Shown: positions 42,172 through 51,281, counted from the stretch's first letter. The stretch: 64,000 bases of DNA from JAIBAJ01 sp965284645 (GCA_965284645.1 OZ260106.1:3224001-3288000); one strand, 5' to 3'. Notes: generated by a model not told the origin, from the letters alone. A program made the numbers and translations.

Positions 42172-42552
42172 TTAGGCTGCAATTGGCTCAAAACGAGCAT
42201 CCACTTTTACGATTTGACTCATGGCTTGGAATTTTTCCAACATATCAATATCGTCATCGTCGTAACGGATCAAAATATCAACCTTTTTGCCGGATTCAAC
42301 TAACTTCTTGAGAGCAGCCATAATTTTCATGACAAAAATGGTGGAGGCCGTGCTTAGGTATTCAAAATAAAGTTCCAGCGAAGATCTGCTTTTGGGTTTT
42401 TCGGCATAATGCTCGATTTCGCGCAGAATGGGTTCATAAAATTCCCTAGGATTTTCAGCAATGGACCTACCATTGATTCTGAAATGTCCAGCGGAAAGAT
42501 CCATGTTAACTTCAGGTGTTTTGGCAGTACTTTTAATGTAAACAGTTTTCAT
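42172..42552 (-). CDS. SiaC-family (DUF1987) regulatory phosphoprotein
   Basis: The 126-aa protein shows the SiaC pattern: TAKTPEVNMD, GHFRINGRSIAENPREFYEPILREI, then SLELYFEYLSTASTIFVMKIMAALKKL, in which a conserved Thr/Ser is the usual phosphorylation site. In Pseudomonas, SiaC is toggled by the SiaA phosphatase and SiaB kinase to control a diguanylate cyclase. No SiaA, SiaB or GGDEF gene is seen here, so the partner is unknown. The start at 42552 (MKTVYIKST) is preferred over one 12 codons upstream. Confidence 0.82.
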   Translation of the reverse strand: MKTVYIKSTAKTPEVNMDLSAGHFRINGRSIAENPREFYEPILREIEHYAEKPKSRSSLELYFEYLSTASTIFVMKIMAALKKLVESGKKVDILIRYDDDDIDMLEKFQAMSQIVKVDARFEPIAA

Positions 42553-42684
42553 AAGCAGGTAGAATTTTATGGTTGTGTTTAACTGCAAGCCGCTCTATTC
42601 GGTTACATGAAATTTTACTTTTTTTTTATTTTTTTCATCCGCTAGTGGACCATACATTTTTACATATAGTCTCAATATTGATGC

Positions 42685-42692
42685 TACCTTTG
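42685..42692 (+). promoter_or_regulatory. Promoter -7 box of pepA
   Basis: TACCTTTG, a perfect TAnnTTTG match, lies 21 nt before the pepA start codon. It lies inside the longer open frame and so supports the 42714 start. Confidence 0.55.
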
Positions 42693-42713
42693 CCATCCTT
42701 TTTAAAATTTATA

Positions 42714-44162
42714 ATGAGCGCCATCTCCATTAAAAAACTTTCTTCCCTTCCAAAAAGTGGTTCAATTTTCTATGTTTTCGATAAAACACCTGATTGGGAT
42801 TTAGTAGGACTTACCAAAGAGGAACAAGCCTACGCCACAAAGAAATTAGATAAAAAAGACGCCCCTACCCTAGCTATTAACCAATACAAACGTTGGGTAT
42901 TTATATACAAAGCGCCAATGGATTTGGAGCTTCATATGCTTCTAGAAAAAGCAAGAAAAGTTGGTTCGGATATTGCTTCACGCATCAATGCGAGTGCTGA
43001 AGAAAGCCTTACCCTTATTGACCAAGGCAGTTCAAGCGAAGTAGTAGCTGCTGTTGCCGAAGGGATGGCCTTAGGAAATTACCAATTTGCTACCCACATC
43101 AATAAAAAGAAAGACTTCAAGGCTAACACCCTCAAATCAATTGGGATTTTTTCGAAAGCACTTTCAGAAGAAAGGGTTGAGCAAGTTCAAATTGTGGTGG
43201 ATGCTACTTTGAAAGCAAGAGATTTGGTGAATGAACCAGTCAATTTTTTAAATGCGGTTCAACTGGCTAAGGAAGCTGAAAAACTAGGAAAAGCTGCAGG
43301 TTTTAAAACCGAAGTTTTAGACAAAAAGAAAATTCAAAGCCTGAAAATGGGTGGTTTGATTTCGGTAAATTTGGGAAGCATCGATCCTCCCACTTTTACC
43401 ATTATGGAATACAAACCCAAAGGTGCCATCAATAAAAAACCAATCGTTTTAGTTGGGAAAGGCGTAGTGTATGATACAGGAGGAATAAGCCTTAAACCTA
43501 CAGCCAGTATGGATACCATGAAATGTGACATGGGTGGTGCTGCGGCTGTAATTGGAACAATGTATGCAGTTGCTTCGGCCAAACTTAAAGTTCATGTAGT
43601 AGGTTTAGTACCAGCTACAGATAACCGACCCGACGGAAAAGCTTATGTACCAGGCGATATCATTACCATTTCGGATGGAACGACCATTGAAGTATTGAAT
43701 ACCGATGCTGAAGGACGATTAATTTTAGCCGATGCCCTTGTGTATGCCCAGCAATACAAACCTGAATTGGTCATTGATTTGGCCACCTTAACAGGAGCTG
43801 CCGCTGTGGCAATTGGAAAATATGGTACAGTCATGATGGGAACAGCATCGGAGGAACAGAAAACTGCATTAAAGAAAAGCGGAAACAATACCTACGAACG
43901 TTTGGTGGAATTCCCATTTTGGGATGAATTTGCCGATTTGCTCAAAAGCGAAATTGCCGATATGAAAAATATAGGTGGCCCCATTGCAGGCTCCATTACT
44001 GCAGGAAAATTCCTTCAACATTTTACCAACTATCCTTACATCCATTTGGATATTGCGGGACCAGCCTTTATCGACTCCAAAGAAGGATATTTGACCAAAG
44101 GAGGAACAGGCGTAGGCGTAAGATTGCTGTTTGATTTCCTTAAAAACTATAAAGCGAATTAA
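42714..44162 (+). CDS. pepA: Leucyl aminopeptidase (M17 family)
   Basis: A cytosolic aminopeptidase with two metal ions, 482 aa. The metal and catalytic residues are all present with the E. coli PepA spacing: K249, D254, D272, D331 and E333, in VGKGVVYDTGG, MKCDMGGAAAV and the M17 signature NTDAEGRLILADAL. The C-terminal GGTGVGVRLL is typical. The N-terminal domain (1-170) is divergent as usual. The start at 42714 is chosen because the upstream extension (47 residues, hydrophobic and low-complexity) contains the promoter. It is followed 12 nt later by pdxA. Confidence 0.94.
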   Translation: MSAISIKKLSSLPKSGSIFYVFDKTPDWDLVGLTKEEQAYATKKLDKKDAPTLAINQYKRWVFIYKAPMDLELHMLLEKARKVGSDIASRINASAEESLTLIDQGSSSEVVAAVAEGMALGNYQFATHINKKKDFKANTLKSIGIFSKALSEERVEQVQIVVDATLKARDLVNEPVNFLNAVQLAKEAEKLGKAAGFKTEVLDKKKIQSLKMGGLISVNLGSIDPPTFTIMEYKPKGAINKKPIVLVGKGVVYDTGGISLKPTASMDTMKCDMGGAAAVIGTMYAVASAKLKVHVVGLVPATDNRPDGKAYVPGDIITISDGTTIEVLNTDAEGRLILADALVYAQQYKPELVIDLATLTGAAAVAIGKYGTVMMGTASEEQKTALKKSGNNTYERLVEFPFWDEFADLLKSEIADMKNIGGPIAGSITAGKFLQHFTNYPYIHLDIAGPAFIDSKEGYLTKGGTGVGVRLLFDFLKNYKAN

Positions 44163-44174
44163 TTTTAGAAGACC

Positions 44175-45242
44175 GTGAGCGAACATCCACATAAAATTAG
44201 GGTTGGAATTTCATTAGGAGATATCAACGGGATAGGCATTGAAGTAATAGTAAAAACCTTGCTAGACAAGGAGATGCTTGAATTTTGCACCCCAATTGCT
44301 TATGGAAGCACCAAGGTAACTTCCTACCACCGCAAGGTATTGGGCATTAACGATTGGGCATTTAATGGGATAAAAAAGGCTGAAGATGCAAACCCTAAAT
44401 TGGCCAATATGGTGCAAATTTGGGACGAAGAAGTGCCAATGAATTTGGGCCAATCGACCAAGGAAGGTGGAAAGTATGCTTTGCTTTCGTTGCAGGCTGC
44501 TGTGGCGGACTTAAAGGCCGGCAAAATTGATGTATTGGTTACAGCCCCCATCAATAAAAACAATATCCAAAGCGACGAATTCAGGTTTCAAGGTCATACC
44601 GAGTTTTTGGCCAATGCCTTTGATTGCAAGGATTACATGATGCTTTTGGTAAGTGATAGCCTGAAAGTAGGGTTGGTAAGTGGTCATGTTCCCATTTCGA
44701 CTGTAGCCCAAATCATTACCCAAGAAAAAATCAATTCCAAATTGAGGATTATGAACCAAAGTCTGATCAAGGATTTTGGCATTCGTAAACCCAAAATTGC
44801 AGTATTAGGACTCAATCCGCATGCTGGAGATAACGGTACCATCGGAAAAGAAGAAAAAGACATAATCATTCCGGCTATCAACCGGGCTTACAACGAACAA
44901 ATTATGGCCTTCGGACCTTATTCGTCTGATGGATTCTTTGGCTCAGGACAATACCGTCAGTTTGATGCTGTATTGGCTATGTACCATGACCAAGGATTGA
45001 CTCCTTTTAAATCTATGGCTTTTGATTATGGGGTAAATTACACAGCGGGATTGCCCATCGTAAGAACTTCGCCCGACCATGGAACCGGTTATGATATTGC
45101 TGGGAAAAACAAGGCTTCAGAACATTCTTTCCGTCAATCGATTTTTATGGCAATAGACATTTTCAACCAACGAAATGGATATGCAGCCATAAATGCCAAT
45201 CCGTTGAAGATTTCGAAGCTAAAACGAGAGTACGAACGCTAA
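44175..45242 (+). CDS. pdxA: 4-hydroxythreonine-4-phosphate dehydrogenase
   Basis: NAD-dependent step in DXP-dependent pyridoxal phosphate synthesis. The 355-aa protein has VGISLGDINGIGIEV at the start. The three metal-binding histidines are in FQGHTEFLA, LNPHAGDNG and MYHDQGLTPFK, and GLPIVRTSPDHGTGYDIAGK is the family C-terminal signature. Length matches PdxA after allowing a short insert. The start is GTG, 12 nt after pepA, so the two genes are likely co-transcribed. The cell thus probably uses the DXP route for PLP; other pdx genes are outside the window. Confidence 0.94.
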   Translation: MSEHPHKIRVGISLGDINGIGIEVIVKTLLDKEMLEFCTPIAYGSTKVTSYHRKVLGINDWAFNGIKKAEDANPKLANMVQIWDEEVPMNLGQSTKEGGKYALLSLQAAVADLKAGKIDVLVTAPINKNNIQSDEFRFQGHTEFLANAFDCKDYMMLLVSDSLKVGLVSGHVPISTVAQIITQEKINSKLRIMNQSLIKDFGIRKPKIAVLGLNPHAGDNGTIGKEEKDIIIPAINRAYNEQIMAFGPYSSDGFFGSGQYRQFDAVLAMYHDQGLTPFKSMAFDYGVNYTAGLPIVRTSPDHGTGYDIAGKNKASEHSFRQSIFMAIDIFNQRNGYAAINANPLKISKLKREYER

Positions 45243-45318
45243 CTGTATTAAACTTAGCCCATCCTTCAAACGGAAGTAGAAAGCCTAAATACGAGCACTA
45301 CAGCTTAATGCGAGTGCA

Positions 45319-45460
45319 CCGGGCAAGGATAGAGGCAGTCTAGCCCACAGGGATGCGGAGGCACGGAGCAGACCGAGGACTAGCGCCGAAAGCCTGACCC
45401 GAACGCCCAGTAGAATGCCCAAATTAAAGCACTACTGGTTTTGGCGGAGGGGGCCCGCCC
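45319..45460 (-). repeat. Family A repeat, copy A5
   Basis: Reverse-oriented full copy. Positions 45319-45410 are, by eye, identical to the reverse complement of 312-403 (A1), 45 kb away. The outer box GGCGGGCCCCCTCCGCC (minus strand) ends 7 nt after the glycosyltransferase stop at 45468. It fills most of the gap between convergent pdxA and the glycosyltransferase gene. Confidence 0.88.
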
Positions 45461-45467
45461 AATCATC

Positions 45468-46898
45468 TTATAAATTATCGTCTTTCCTTTTATGCAAGTG
45501 AAGCACTTTGGTATTCAACTTGATTTTTTCGAAGGAATGGGACGATGGAACGAGTTTTTCGGAGGGAACCAAATACCACCTGTGTTTTGAAGTATCCGGA
45601 TCCAAGGAAATGCCGTGGTAGCGCATACAATAATTCTGAAGGCCCCAATCGGCCCAGGTTTCAGGATCCACACCCAGGCTTTTATCCGGATAAATAGTTT
45701 TGGCAATTTCGGCCATATCTGCCAATTTTTCGGCATCGCGCTTAGGGGTATTGATGCAAAAAATAAATCCAACTAAACTAATTAACAAACTTAAAACCAA
45801 GGCGTTACGAAAGTATATATTAAGCTTTGGAAAACTTAAAAACTGATGTTCGACCTTTTGAATCCACTTGTAACTCCAACATGCCAAAGCTAAGGCGTAG
45901 AACGGCATAGAGGTATTGAGGTAAAACCCGCGCTGTTCGTGGGAAAGCATGATGGGAAAAGAGGCCGAAACTGCGATAAGAAAAAAGGACAAAGCCAAAG
46001 CATGGGTATTTGAATCGGTATCCGTAGGCTTTCCATCCTTGTTTCGAGTAAAGAGAAAAACAAGTGAGATTAGGGCCAAGGGAATAGCCAATTCAAGAAA
46101 CAGCTTGCCTAGCAGCACAATCCGGTATTCTGTATTGGCATGGCGCGTATTCGGAAAACCATCGAAACGGCTCAAGAAATAAGCTTTATAGCTTTCCAAG
46201 GCGGATGGACTAATGGAAAGCAAAAGGGCATAGCAAAGGATAATACCTAGAAAAAGGGCAAGCGAAGAAAGGAGTGCTGATGGAGTATTTTTCTTGTAGG
46301 CAAAGGCGAAAATTAGCGGTGCCGTTAATGGAAATAAACCCTGAATGCCCTTGGTAAACGAGGCAAGAAACAAGAATACTAATGCAAGCGAAAGATAGCT
46401 AACCGAGGGGACGGTTCCTTTTTGAAAATTCTTCCAAATAAAAAAGATGGAAAGCAGGTCGAAAAGTGCCATGGGTTGTTCCAGCACATTGTTGACAATG
46501 CCCCATTGAACCGTGGGAATAGAAATCCAAATCAACACAGGCCAAAAACCTAGGCGAAGTTTGGCCGATTTCCAAAACACCAGCACGACAGCCACCGTTG
46601 CTATAAAAACACATAAATCAAACATACGTTCAGGAAAGCGGGAAGCACCATCGATAAAGAAAAGCGATTGGAGCCACAAGCCCAAAGGTGGTTGTTCGTG
46701 AAAATGAGGGTAAAGTGTAGGGCTAAAACTGGGGTCCAAAAATCCTCCAATGCCTTTGGATAAATTACTAGCAACTGCCGAATAAAGCACCCCATCCATA
46801 AACATACCTTCCCTGAACAAGGGCATAAGAATGGACCAGCTTGCCAGTACCAACACCAGCATCCAAGCCAAGGAAGTAAAGGATTTAGGGAATTGCAT
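45468..46898 (-). CDS. ArnT/PMT-like polytopic membrane glycosyltransferase
   Basis: The 476-aa membrane protein has about 10 hydrophobic segments. The first extracytoplasmic loop carries the acidic motif FMDGVLYSAVASNL and HEQPPLGLW, the hallmark of GT-C transferases such as ArnT and PMT that use polyprenyl-phosphate sugars. The C-terminus is a soluble periplasmic-type segment (TWADWGLQNYCMRYHG). It probably adds a sugar to lipid A or another surface glycan; the substrate is not readable. It starts directly on the rsmG stop (TAAATG), so it is co-transcribed and possibly coupled. Confidence 0.78.
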   Translation of the reverse strand: MQFPKSFTSLAWMLVLVLASWSILMPLFREGMFMDGVLYSAVASNLSKGIGGFLDPSFSPTLYPHFHEQPPLGLWLQSLFFIDGASRFPERMFDLCVFIATVAVVLVFWKSAKLRLGFWPVLIWISIPTVQWGIVNNVLEQPMALFDLLSIFFIWKNFQKGTVPSVSYLSLALVFLFLASFTKGIQGLFPLTAPLIFAFAYKKNTPSALLSSLALFLGIILCYALLLSISPSALESYKAYFLSRFDGFPNTRHANTEYRIVLLGKLFLELAIPLALISLVFLFTRNKDGKPTDTDSNTHALALSFFLIAVSASFPIMLSHEQRGFYLNTSMPFYALALACWSYKWIQKVEHQFLSFPKLNIYFRNALVLSLLISLVGFIFCINTPKRDAEKLADMAEIAKTIYPDKSLGVDPETWADWGLQNYCMRYHGISLDPDTSKHRWYLVPSEKLVPSSHSFEKIKLNTKVLHLHKRKDDNL

Positions 46899-47525
46899 TT
46901 ATCCGGGAAGATACACCAGTTTCTTTTCTTCGAAAAATGGCTCTTTGTACCATTGCGACAGCGGTTCGATAGAGGCTCGTTTCCCAAAAGCCTGGAGTTC
47001 TTCCTTTAAATTTCCGCCCTTCAGTGCGATAATACCATTGGGCAACCCATGTTTATCTTGCTTTTTAATTTTTTCACGGGTCCAGCGGTGCAAATCGCCC
47101 ATTGGAGCCACTGCCCGGGTAACAACGAAGTCGAAACTAAATTTAACTTCCTCAGCCCTTGCTTGGCGTGCCACTACATTTTTCAAACCGATGGCTTGGG
47201 CCACTTCATTAACCACCTTAATTTTTTTGCCAATCGAATCCACTAAAAGGAAATCCACTTGTGGGAAAAATATGGCCAAAGGAATCCCCGGGAAACCGCC
47301 ACCGGTACCGAGGTCCATAATTTCGGTGCCGTCTTTGAATTGGATAAAATTAGCAATGGCCAAGGAGTGCAAAAAATGCCTTTCGACCAAATTGTCCATA
47401 TCGTTGCGCGAAATCACATTGATTTTTTGGTTCCATTCAGTATATACATCCAAGGCTTGGGCAAACTGCTCCTGTTGGCTTGCAGTTAAGCTTGGGAAAT
47501 AGGCATTAAGCAGGTCGATCGACAT
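46899..47525 (-). CDS. rsmG: 16S rRNA m7G527 methyltransferase RsmG (GidB)
   Basis: Methylates G527 in 16S rRNA. The 208-aa Rossmann methyltransferase shows WNQKINVISRNDMDNLVERHFLHS, AdoMet motif I MDLGTGGGFPGIPLAI, LLVDSIGKKIKVV, and FVVTRAVAPM with ALKGGN at the end, in the family order. Its stop is immediately followed by the glycosyltransferase start. A -7-like TTCCTTTG lies just upstream of the start (47530-47537). Confidence 0.95.
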   Translation of the reverse strand: MSIDLLNAYFPSLTASQQEQFAQALDVYTEWNQKINVISRNDMDNLVERHFLHSLAIANFIQFKDGTEIMDLGTGGGFPGIPLAIFFPQVDFLLVDSIGKKIKVVNEVAQAIGLKNVVARQARAEEVKFSFDFVVTRAVAPMGDLHRWTREKIKKQDKHGLPNGIIALKGGNLKEELQAFGKRASIEPLSQWYKEPFFEEKKLVYLPG

Positions 47526-47543
47526 GGTGCAAAGGAAACAAAT

Positions 47544-48404
47544 CTATTTGTTCAACGCTCGAAGATATGCACGCATGTGAGGTTTCTCCTCGTTTTTATC
47601 AACTAGGTCGAATTCGATACCCAGTTTACCTTCCTGTTCCCGAAAAACCACCTGAGCCGGCAGAAGAACTGGAGTTTTAAAAAGGACGGTTAATTCATAC
47701 GGACCTTCCGTTGCTTTTGGATATTTAGCCAAGGCTTTCCCGAGACTCCACATTCCATGCGCGATATTGCGAGGGAATCCAAACAGTTTGGCCGTAAACG
47801 GATAGAGGTGAATGGGGTTGTAATCGCCCGAAACTTTGGCAAACTTTCGTCCCAGGTTGGCAGGCATAGACCACGTTTCCTTTTTCGCATTGGGTAAAAG
47901 TGCAGGTTGTGCCCAATCCAATGGATTTCCAACGCCAACTTTTCCTCGGTGCAGAATTACACTGCTTTCTTCCCAAACCAGCTCCTGCCCTACCCTAATT
48001 TCGCAAAGGATTTCAAAAGCCTGTCCTTTCTCGTGGCTAAATTGCTTTCCGAGCCAACATTTTACTGAAAAGGTTTCTGATACTAAGAGCGGGCGGTATT
48101 GTTTGATAGAATTGGCAAAATGAATTAGACCAAGCATAGGAAAAGGGAAAGACGGATCGCTCAGTATCAAGGATTGCAAAGGAAAAATAAAGGCGTGCAA
48201 ATAAGTAGAAGGAACCGGTGAATTGGCAGGAAAGCCGCATATTTTATGGTATTCGGCTACTTTAGTCTCTTCAAGCTTGGCTGTAGGCAGTTCAAATTGA
48301 ATAGAAGGAAAAGAAGCACTTCCTTTTTTCAGTATAGTTGGCAAAACACCGAGGTACATGGATGCTTTGGAAGGAAGATTTTGAAGTGTGGTATTTTTGG
48401 TCAT
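47544..48404 (-). CDS. MaoC-like hot-dog dehydratase
   Basis: The 286-aa protein has a double hot-dog layout. Its N-terminal half is degenerate (VAEYHKICGFPANSPVPSTYLHAFIFPLQ). Its C-terminal half holds the hydratase 2 motif KVSGDYNPIHLYPFTAKLFG, with the catalytic Asp and His, then RNIAHGMWSLGKAL. Such proteins hydrate 2-enoyl thioesters or act in related acyl-chain chemistry; the substrate is unknown. The start at 48404 (MTKNTTLQNL) is preferred to an upstream Met, since a -7-like TTCCTTTG (48414-48421) lies between them. It is upstream of rsmG with an 18-nt gap. Confidence 0.75.
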   Translation of the reverse strand: MTKNTTLQNLPSKASMYLGVLPTILKKGSASFPSIQFELPTAKLEETKVAEYHKICGFPANSPVPSTYLHAFIFPLQSLILSDPSFPFPMLGLIHFANSIKQYRPLLVSETFSVKCWLGKQFSHEKGQAFEILCEIRVGQELVWEESSVILHRGKVGVGNPLDWAQPALLPNAKKETWSMPANLGRKFAKVSGDYNPIHLYPFTAKLFGFPRNIAHGMWSLGKALAKYPKATEGPYELTVLFKTPVLLPAQVVFREQEGKLGIEFDLVDKNEEKPHMRAYLRALNK

Positions 48405-48413
48405 AGGCGATAG

Positions 48414-48421
48414 CAAAGGAA
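48414..48421 (-). promoter_or_regulatory. Promoter-like -7 box of the MaoC-rsmG-glycosyltransferase operon
   Basis: On the minus strand TTCCTTTG (7 of 8 to TAnnTTTG) lies 9 nt before the chosen MaoC start; the same octamer precedes rsmG. Confidence 0.35.
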
Positions 48422-48509
48422 CGAAACAGAAAGCATTTGAATAGTTTTTTTTACACTTTTCTTTCTTAATCATACCATTGCTTAGCCTACAACCTTAAAA
48501 ATTATTAAT

Positions 48510-48560
48510 ATGAAAACGGCAGTGCTAGCCACTATTGGGCAAGCACCTACTTTTGCCTAA
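48510..48560 (+). pseudogene. Possible N-terminal remnant of a medium-chain reductase
   Basis: ATG at 48510 opens a 16-codon frame, MKTAVLATIGQAPTFA, then a stop. This resembles the opening of zinc-free alcohol dehydrogenase/quinone reductase proteins, and nothing of the rest of such a gene follows. It may simply be chance. The downstream 70 nt are the leader of the ABC transporter gene. Confidence 0.2.
48548..48555 (+). promoter_or_regulatory. Promoter -7 box upstream of the ABC exporter operon
   Basis: TACTTTTG, a perfect TAnnTTTG match, lies about 75 nt before the ATPase start and would give a leader of roughly 68 nt. Confidence 0.4.
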
Positions 48561-48630
48561 CCTAATGCCGCTTACAGTGGACAAAACAGTTAAATCCACA
48601 TAAGCTATTGGCTAAACGGTTATTATAGTT

Positions 48631-49557
48631 ATGAGCGAGCTTGCCATTGAATTGACCGACCTCAGCAAACGATACCCAGGCTTGGTGGCGGTAGACCATT
48701 TGAATTTGGAAGTAAAGAAAGGTGAGATTTTTGGCTTTTTAGGACCCAACGGAGCAGGAAAAAGTACCACCCTTCGTATGCTGTTATCCTTGATAAAACC
48801 CAGTACCGGAAACATACAGATTTTTGGTAAATCCTTATTGAGCAGCCGAAAAGAGGCCCTTTCCAATATGGGTTGCATTATTGAAAAGCCTGATTTTTAT
48901 CTGTATATGACTGCAGCTCAGAATCTTAGATTGTTGGCCAAATTGAACGCAGTGGATAATCCTGAAAAACGAATTGCCGAAGTGATTGATTTGGTTGGAT
49001 TACAAGGCAGGCAAAATGACAGGGTGCAAACCTACTCCCATGGAATGAAACAAAGGCTAGGACTTGCCCAAGCTTTACTGCACGACCCCCAACTTATTAT
49101 TTTGGATGAACCCACCACCGGATTGGATCCCCAAGGCATTATTGAGTTGCGCTATCTTTTGTTGAGGCTTAAAAATGAATATGGGAAAACGGTTGTGCTT
49201 TCATCCCATATTCTGAGCGAAGTAGAACTCATTGCCGATAGCATGGTTATCATGAACAAGGGTAAAGCCGTTGCCCAAGGCAGTGTTCAGCAGTTGTTAT
49301 CTACTGAAAACCTGCTTGTTAAGGTGGAGGTTGACAATACAGAAACAGTGCGGCATTTGTTGAAAGAAACACCTTTTTTGGTATTAATCGAAAAAATAGA
49401 AAGCACCCATATAACTTTCAAGCTTTCAAGGGAGCAAATTCCAGGATTGAATGCTTTTCTGGTACAGCAAAATATACCAATATTCGGGATAAGTTACCAG
49501 CGTCCGCTCGAGGAGTATTTTTTAAAAATCACACAAGCAGGAGGTGCACATGTTTAG
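48631..49557 (+). CDS. ABC transporter ATP-binding protein (BcrA/CcmA-like export type)
   Basis: The 308-aa ATPase has Walker A GPNGAGKST (38-46), a degenerate signature YSHGMKQRLGLAQAL typical of drug-export and Nod-type ATPases, Walker B LIILDEPTTGLDP and switch SSHILSEVE. A C-terminal domain follows (about 230-308, VKVEVDNTETVRHLL ... RPLEEYFLKI) as in the BcrA group. The next gene, its permease, starts inside its last codons. The cargo is unknown. Confidence 0.9.
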   Translation: MSELAIELTDLSKRYPGLVAVDHLNLEVKKGEIFGFLGPNGAGKSTTLRMLLSLIKPSTGNIQIFGKSLLSSRKEALSNMGCIIEKPDFYLYMTAAQNLRLLAKLNAVDNPEKRIAEVIDLVGLQGRQNDRVQTYSHGMKQRLGLAQALLHDPQLIILDEPTTGLDPQGIIELRYLLLRLKNEYGKTVVLSSHILSEVELIADSMVIMNKGKAVAQGSVQQLLSTENLLVKVEVDNTETVRHLLKETPFLVLIEKIESTHITFKLSREQIPGLNAFLVQQNIPIFGISYQRPLEEYFLKITQAGGAHV

Positions 49558-50389
49558 GCTATACCAAGTTGAACTCATAAAAATATTTACCAAACCGCGC
49601 AGTTATATTGGATTTCTTGCCATTGCCTCCATTGTAGGTTTAATTGAATTAGCCCTTTATATTGATGGCAAAAGTTATATTTCCTTCATTCTGCAATCGC
49701 TTGAACAATCCTTTGAAGTGCAGGGGAATTTATTGAACGGTTACCTCGTTTGTTTTATCATCCTTCAAACCTTGATTGTTCAAATGCCTTTGTTGGTGGC
49801 CTTGGTAACCGGTGACTTAATAAGTGGCGAGGCTGCTTCGGGTACACTTAGATTAATGCTTTCACGACCTTTTTCTCGCACCCAACTTTTAACCGCAAAA
49901 TTTGCAGCTGGAGCAAGTTATACCTTTGTATTGCTGCTTTGTTTGGGCATTTTAGCGCTTGGAGGCGGGGTTTTACTTTTTGGTGAAGGCGACTTAATCG
50001 TACTCAAGAGCGATTCACTCGTAATTCTTAGGAGCGATGATGTGTTTTGGCGGTATATGCTGGCCTTAAGTTTGGCCTTTATCAGTCTATTAACCGTTGC
50101 CTCCTTTGCCCTGATGTTATCCAGTTTTACTGATAACTCCATCGGTCCTATCGTCAGTTCGATGGCAGTAATTATTCTTTTTACCATCATTGGCACCTTG
50201 GATGTTCCGCTTTTCGACCAAATAAAGCCTTTTCTGTTTACTACCCATATGATTATCTGGAGAAACCTATTCGACAATCCGGTTGATACCACCCAGGTAT
50301 ACATTTCGGTAGGAATTTTGGTTTTCCATATTATCCTATTCTATTCCATTTCCTTGTTTCATTTTAACCGAAAAGACATTTATACCTAA
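49550..50389 (+). CDS. ABC transporter permease (ABC-2 type)
   Basis: The 279-aa membrane protein has about six hydrophobic helices. The cytoplasmic-loop motif GDLISGEAASGTLRLMLSRPFSRTQLL is the classic ABC-2/BcrB permease signature. It is the partner of the ATPase upstream, whose end it overlaps by 8 nt. The ATG at 49550 is chosen: a strong AGGAGGTG lies 4-11 nt before it, and the GTG at 49544 is inside that ribosome-binding site. It ends TAATG with the LolA-like gene. Confidence 0.88.
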   Translation: MFRLYQVELIKIFTKPRSYIGFLAIASIVGLIELALYIDGKSYISFILQSLEQSFEVQGNLLNGYLVCFIILQTLIVQMPLLVALVTGDLISGEAASGTLRLMLSRPFSRTQLLTAKFAAGASYTFVLLLCLGILALGGGVLLFGEGDLIVLKSDSLVILRSDDVFWRYMLALSLAFISLLTVASFALMLSSFTDNSIGPIVSSMAVIILFTIIGTLDVPLFDQIKPFLFTTHMIIWRNLFDNPVDTTQVYISVGILVFHIILFYSISLFHFNRKDIYT

Positions 50390-51090
50390 TGCGTAACCTC
50401 ATCATTTTAATTGCTTTTTTAATTCCTTTTGGAGTTATAGGTCAAAAATCGCCCAAGCAAATACTGGAGGCAGCCAGTCAACGTTTTGGCAAGGTTCAGA
50501 CCTACAGCGCTGGTATAAACCTTATTTTTCAAATCCCTGGGGTACAATTGGAGCCCATTACAGGAAAGGTATATTATAAGAAACCTTCGAAATTCCGCAT
50601 ACATTCAAAAGGGATTATTTTCCTGCCAAAGCAAAATCCTTACTATGCTTTGCAAAGTATTCGCGATACCAATTCATTTACGGCCGTACCTTCTGGAGCG
50701 GAAGTTTTAAATGGCAAAAGCACCACGGTAATAAGCGTAATTCCTTCCCAAGGAAGTGATGATTTAATTTTGGGCAAATTCTGGATTGAAGAGTCCACCC
50801 AACTGGTGCATAAGGCTCAATTAACCACCAAAACCAATGGCACAATTACCATCGAGCAACGTTTTGGATCCTTTGCTGGGTATGGGCTACCTGATGAAAT
50901 AAAATTTATTGTGGATGTAGCCAAGTTTAAAATTCCTAAAGCCGTTGCCATGGAATTAAATTCAAAGGCTGCCAAAGGAAATGACCTAAAGAATCAAAAA
51001 GGAACGGGAGAAATTATCCTTCGATTTTCAAACTACGTATTGAATAAGAAACTAGACGAACAGGTGTTTGAGGAGAGTAAAGCAAAGTAA
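50389..51090 (+). CDS. LolA-like periplasmic lipoprotein carrier protein
   Basis: The 233-aa protein has a signal peptide (about 1-18, MRNLIILIAFLIPFGVIG). The LolA-type half-barrel follows: QILEAASQRFGKVQTYSAGINLIFQ, GKVYYKKPSKFRIHSKG, then strands up to RFGSFAGYGLPDEIKF. LolA carries lipoproteins or other lipids across the periplasm; here it overlaps the permease stop by 1 nt, so it is probably translated with the exporter and may receive the exported lipid-like cargo. The tail ends in KLDEQVFEESKAK. Confidence 0.78.
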   Translation: MRNLIILIAFLIPFGVIGQKSPKQILEAASQRFGKVQTYSAGINLIFQIPGVQLEPITGKVYYKKPSKFRIHSKGIIFLPKQNPYYALQSIRDTNSFTAVPSGAEVLNGKSTTVISVIPSQGSDDLILGKFWIEESTQLVHKAQLTTKTNGTITIEQRFGSFAGYGLPDEIKFIVDVAKFKIPKAVAMELNSKAAKGNDLKNQKGTGEIILRFSNYVLNKKLDEQVFEESKAK

Positions 51091-51110
51091 ATTTAGAATG
51101 TTATTTTTCA

Positions 51111-51281
51111 AGCATTTGCAGATTTGATTTTCAACTTTCGTCTAAAAAAAGGGCTGGAATAATCAAGGTTTTGAACCAATTTCAGTAAAACTTCTGTCGC
51201 TAATTTGGGCTCTAATTCTTTATTGAACATTAAAAGCCGGTATTCCTTTTGAATTTGCCAAATCGCATGGTGGCCTGTTGG
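51111..51281 (-). pseudogene. Possible decayed gene fragment
   Basis: A 57-codon open stretch on the minus strand lacks an early start codon but reads like real protein (HHAIWQIQKEYRLLMFNKE, then ATEVLLKLVQNLDYSSPFF). I do not recognise it. It could be the truncated end of a gene cut by the adjacent repeat A6, or chance. Confidence 0.25.
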
